NCBI GenBank assembly: GCA_025350305.1
Contig: JANXYC010000225.1
Coordinates: 1-34,006 of the forward strand
Direction of reading: 5' to 3'
Origin: Cyclobacteriaceae bacterium
GTDB lineage: Bacteria > Bacteroidota > Bacteroidia > Cytophagales > Cyclobacteriaceae
Length of the DNA stretch: 34,006 nucleotides
Within the stretch, counting starts at the first letter, position 1. Every line of letters starts with the position of its first letter. The notes under the pieces were generated by a model. That model worked only from the letters and a program-made list of their open reading frames with translations. It was not told the DNA's origin and ran no database searches. Positions 32,028 to 34,006 of this stretch are shown piece by piece. Made by a program: the position numbers and the translations under genes.

Positions 32028-32121
32028 AACACACTAAATCTGCCAAAAAGAAGCGGAACAACGTGCTCAGGTAATAAACCCGAAAAGTAAATTGATCATT
32101 TATAATCTCGATAAAGCCAAA

Positions 32122-33417
32122 ATGGTTGTTGGACCAACCACTACCCTCTTCTGGTTCCGGCGCGACCTGCGCCTGCAAGACAATGCAGGACTTTACCAGG
32201 CGCTGAAAGAAAATGAGGAAGTCATTCCCATTTTCATTTTCGATTCGGTCATTCTCGACAAACTTGATGACCCTGTCGACCGACGAGTAGAGTTTATTCA
32301 TCAGGCTGTTGCATCGCTGAAAGATGCATTAGAAAAAACAGGAAGTACACTCCTGGTCTTTCACGGAAATCCTGTCAAAATTTTTAAACAACTGCAGCCT
32401 AAAGCAGTTTACACTAACCACGACTATGAACCCTACGCAACAAAACGAGACGGGGAAATAAAAGAAATTCTGGAAAGGAAAAGCATATCATTTAAAACAT
32501 TCAAAGATCAAGTAATTTTTGACAAGGATGAGGTTATTAAAGAAGACGGAACGCCGTACACCATCTTTACACCATACAGTAAAAAATGGAAGGCAGGGCT
32601 GAATGAATTCTCCCTAAAAAGTTATCCAGTCGAAAAATACGCTGACAATTTTAAAAAAACGGCGCCCATTTCAATCCCATCGCTTTCCAACCTTGGATTC
32701 AAAGAGACCAAACCGCGTTTTCCTGACCGCGCGATCAAACAATCTATCATTGAAAAGTATGATACGTTTCGAAACTTTCCTGGGATCGCAGGCACCTCGC
32801 GGTTGAGTGTGCACCTCCGGTTTGGCACGGTGAGCATTCGCAAGCTGGCAAGTGTCGCGGTCAAAAAAAATGAAGTATGGTTAAACGAACTCATCTGGAG
32901 GGATTTCTACCAGATGATTTTGTGGCATTTCCCCCATGTTGAAACTAAAGCCTTCAAACCGGCCTACGACCGGATCGTGTGGCGGAATGATCCAATCGAG
33001 TTTGAAGCATGGTGTGAAGGCCGCACCGGCTACCCGATCGTAGATGCGGGCATGCGTGAACTCAACGGTACTGGTTTCATGCACAACCGCGTGCGCATGA
33101 TCGTCGCCAGTTTTCTGACAAAACATTTGCTCATCGACTGGCGCTGGGGAGAAGCTTATTTTGCACAAAAGTTGCTGGATTTTGACCTCGCCGCCAACAA
33201 CGGTGGCTGGCAGTGGGCGGCTGGCTCGGGGTGTGATGCTGCTCCATACTTCCGGGTATTCAATCCCTACATTCAAACGGAAAAATTTGACCCAGAAAGA
33301 ACATATATCAAAAAATGGGTACCGGAATATGAATCAAAGAACTATCCCAGGCCCATTGTGGATCATGCTATTGCGCGGAAACGGGTGTTGACGGTATATA
33401 AGGTGGCGCTGGAATAA
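32122..33417 (+). CDS. phrB: Class I deoxyribodipyrimidine photolyase / cryptochrome
   Basis: The 431-residue protein starts at the ATG at 32122. A TTG 30 bp upstream is less likely because the N-terminal TTLFWFRRDLRLQDN should lie close to the start. The N-terminal alpha/beta antenna domain (about 1-130) is followed by the FAD domain with GTSRLSVHLRFGTVS, NELIWRDFYQM, WCEGRTGYPIVDAGMREL, HNRVRMIVASFLTKHLLIDW and NNGGWQWAAGSGCDAAPYF. Tryptophans for electron transfer and the Asn and Trp residues of the CPD pocket are present. That favours a DNA-repair photolyase, though a signalling cryptochrome cannot be excluded. The enzyme reverses UV cyclobutane dimers with blue light. It stands alone. 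Confidence 0.93.
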   Translation: MVVGPTTTLFWFRRDLRLQDNAGLYQALKENEEVIPIFIFDSVILDKLDDPVDRRVEFIHQAVASLKDALEKTGSTLLVFHGNPVKIFKQLQPKAVYTNHDYEPYATKRDGEIKEILERKSISFKTFKDQVIFDKDEVIKEDGTPYTIFTPYSKKWKAGLNEFSLKSYPVEKYADNFKKTAPISIPSLSNLGFKETKPRFPDRAIKQSIIEKYDTFRNFPGIAGTSRLSVHLRFGTVSIRKLASVAVKKNEVWLNELIWRDFYQMILWHFPHVETKAFKPAYDRIVWRNDPIEFEAWCEGRTGYPIVDAGMRELNGTGFMHNRVRMIVASFLTKHLLIDWRWGEAYFAQKLLDFDLAANNGGWQWAAGSGCDAAPYFRVFNPYIQTEKFDPERTYIKKWVPEYESKNYPRPIVDHAIARKRVLTVYKVALE

Positions 33418-33865
33418 ATGTTCTTGTATCACATCACCCATGTTCCGCTTGAAATCCCTGTTCCTCTGAAAAAACATATTATTTCGGTAATCTCAGTTCG
33501 TCCTGTGTTCAAACAAGCAGCCAAAGCCTTCTTGATTTTCTGAACAACATTTTTCAACGAACGTAGCTATCTGCAGTGTGTTGCATACAAAATCAGCCCT
33601 GAATGAGGAAAATTATCTACAAACAGTTAGATATTTAGCCGAATACGCTCGATGATTTATATCATGGGATACGCATGATCAACAACATTGAAATTCTTTG
33701 CAGTCCACGGGTTGGGAGATTTATTTTTGATCACCCGCTTTAGCAGGAGTGTTTTGCACAGGAAAATCTTAGGAGGTCTCTTACCAAGTCCGTCTATTTA
33801 ATTTTTCCGGAGAATTCAGTCGTGGCATTCTTTTTTTGATGCTCGTAAGAAAAACAATAAACAAT
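33418..33865. other. 448-bp gap before the terminal lipoprotein gene
   Basis: I see no gene, tRNA, terminator or clear repeat. A -33/-7 promoter pair lies at 33697-33729, leaving a leader of about 130 nt before the lipoprotein start codon. The leader has no structure I can identify. Confidence 0.5.
33697..33729 (+). promoter_or_regulatory. Predicted promoter of the lipoprotein gene
   Basis: TTTG (33697-33700), a 21-nt spacer and TATTTTTG (33722-33729) agree with the Bacteroidota promoter consensus TTTG ... TAnnTTTG. Its start site near 33735 would give a leader of about 130 nt. Confidence 0.5.
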
Positions 33866-34006
33866 ATGAAAACAGGAATTACGAGTTGTTGGCTAGCAAT
33901 GCTATGGATTCTATTGCTGGCGGGTTGTCGAAAAAATGAAATTGATCCATCCCGTCAAAGTCAAATTGCAAATCCCCTTACAGCCGGGGATCGCAACGTT
34001 AACAAA
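33866..34006 (+). CDS. Lipoprotein, 5' part only (cut by the window end)
   Basis: An ATG at 33866 opens a frame that runs to the last base, giving 47 residues. It begins with a hydrophobic signal and a good lipobox (WILLLAGC, Cys21), followed by a polar stretch RKNEIDPSRQSQ with no recognised domain. The protein should be exported and lipid-anchored. The rest of the gene, and hence its function, lies outside the window. Confidence 0.72.
   Translation, partial: MKTGITSCWLAMLWILLLAGCRKNEIDPSRQSQIANPLTAGDRNVNK

Larger units (their letters stand above)
31436..32121. other. Repeat-rich gap between the porin and photolyase genes
   Basis: No credible gene occurs here. From 31594 to 31990 the DNA consists of three related nested-palindrome elements, two of which lie inside a 158-bp tandem duplication. 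The left 150 bp should hold the porin promoter and the right 130 bp the photolyase promoter. Open frames on the minus strand within the duplication encode the same peptide twice and are by-products of the repeat. Confidence 0.85.

Overview
The window looks like chromosomal DNA of a Bacteroidota bacterium, most likely of the Cytophagales (inferred from gene content, not from a database search). The supporting signs are a type III glutamine synthetase, a head-GIN (DUF2807) protein, a DUF6132 protein, a ligase-associated helicase and PdeM nuclease, small porin and OmpA-type envelope proteins, weak Shine-Dalgarno signals, and several exact matches to the Bacteroidota -7 promoter element TAnnTTTG. 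I see no rRNA, tRNA, CRISPR array, transposase or phage gene.

Layout. Positions 1-10.7 kb are mostly housekeeping and envelope genes on both strands: the 3' part of a CPA1 Na+/H+ antiporter, a secreted M28 peptidase, glnN, a PAP2 phosphatase, a fatty acid hydroxylase (sterol desaturase superfamily), a head-GIN protein, a TerB-like protein, a YtcJ-like amidohydrolase lipoprotein and a small beta-barrel protein. The gaps here carry several palindromic repeats. From 10.7 to 17.0 kb lie a CapA-type protein, pdeM, a PiT phosphate transporter, a small membrane protein and the ligase-associated DEXH helicase. PdeM and the helicase belong to one repair module but are separated here by two opposite-strand genes.

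From 17.0 to 19.0 kb is the most interesting region. It holds a MerR-type regulator with a CarH-like cobalamin photoreceptor domain (Wx9EH and ExHxxG motifs), a sigma-70 family (ECF-like) factor and isopentenyl diphosphate isomerase. A perfect 14-bp inverted repeat overlaps the predicted sigma-gene promoter. This looks like a light- and B12-controlled switch reduced to the isoprenoid entry step, with no carotenoid genes beside it. A class I photolyase/cryptochrome is at 32.1-33.4 kb.

From 19.2 to 28.4 kb are an OmpA-family protein and an efflux cluster made of an OmpR-type response regulator, histidine kinase, TolC-like protein, RND permease and membrane fusion protein. The RND pump lacks two of the canonical AcrB proton-relay residues. 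From 28.5 to 30.0 kb a Crp/Fnr regulator is followed by a CRP-like site placed about 41 bp upstream of a predicted start site, then a small operon with DUF2892, DUF6132 and rhodanese genes.

From 30.1 kb to the end are a porin, a 656-bp repeat-rich gap with a 158-bp tandem duplication and nested palindromes, the photolyase, and the start of a lipoprotein gene cut by the window edge. The repeat family in that gap also occurs at 5.8 kb.
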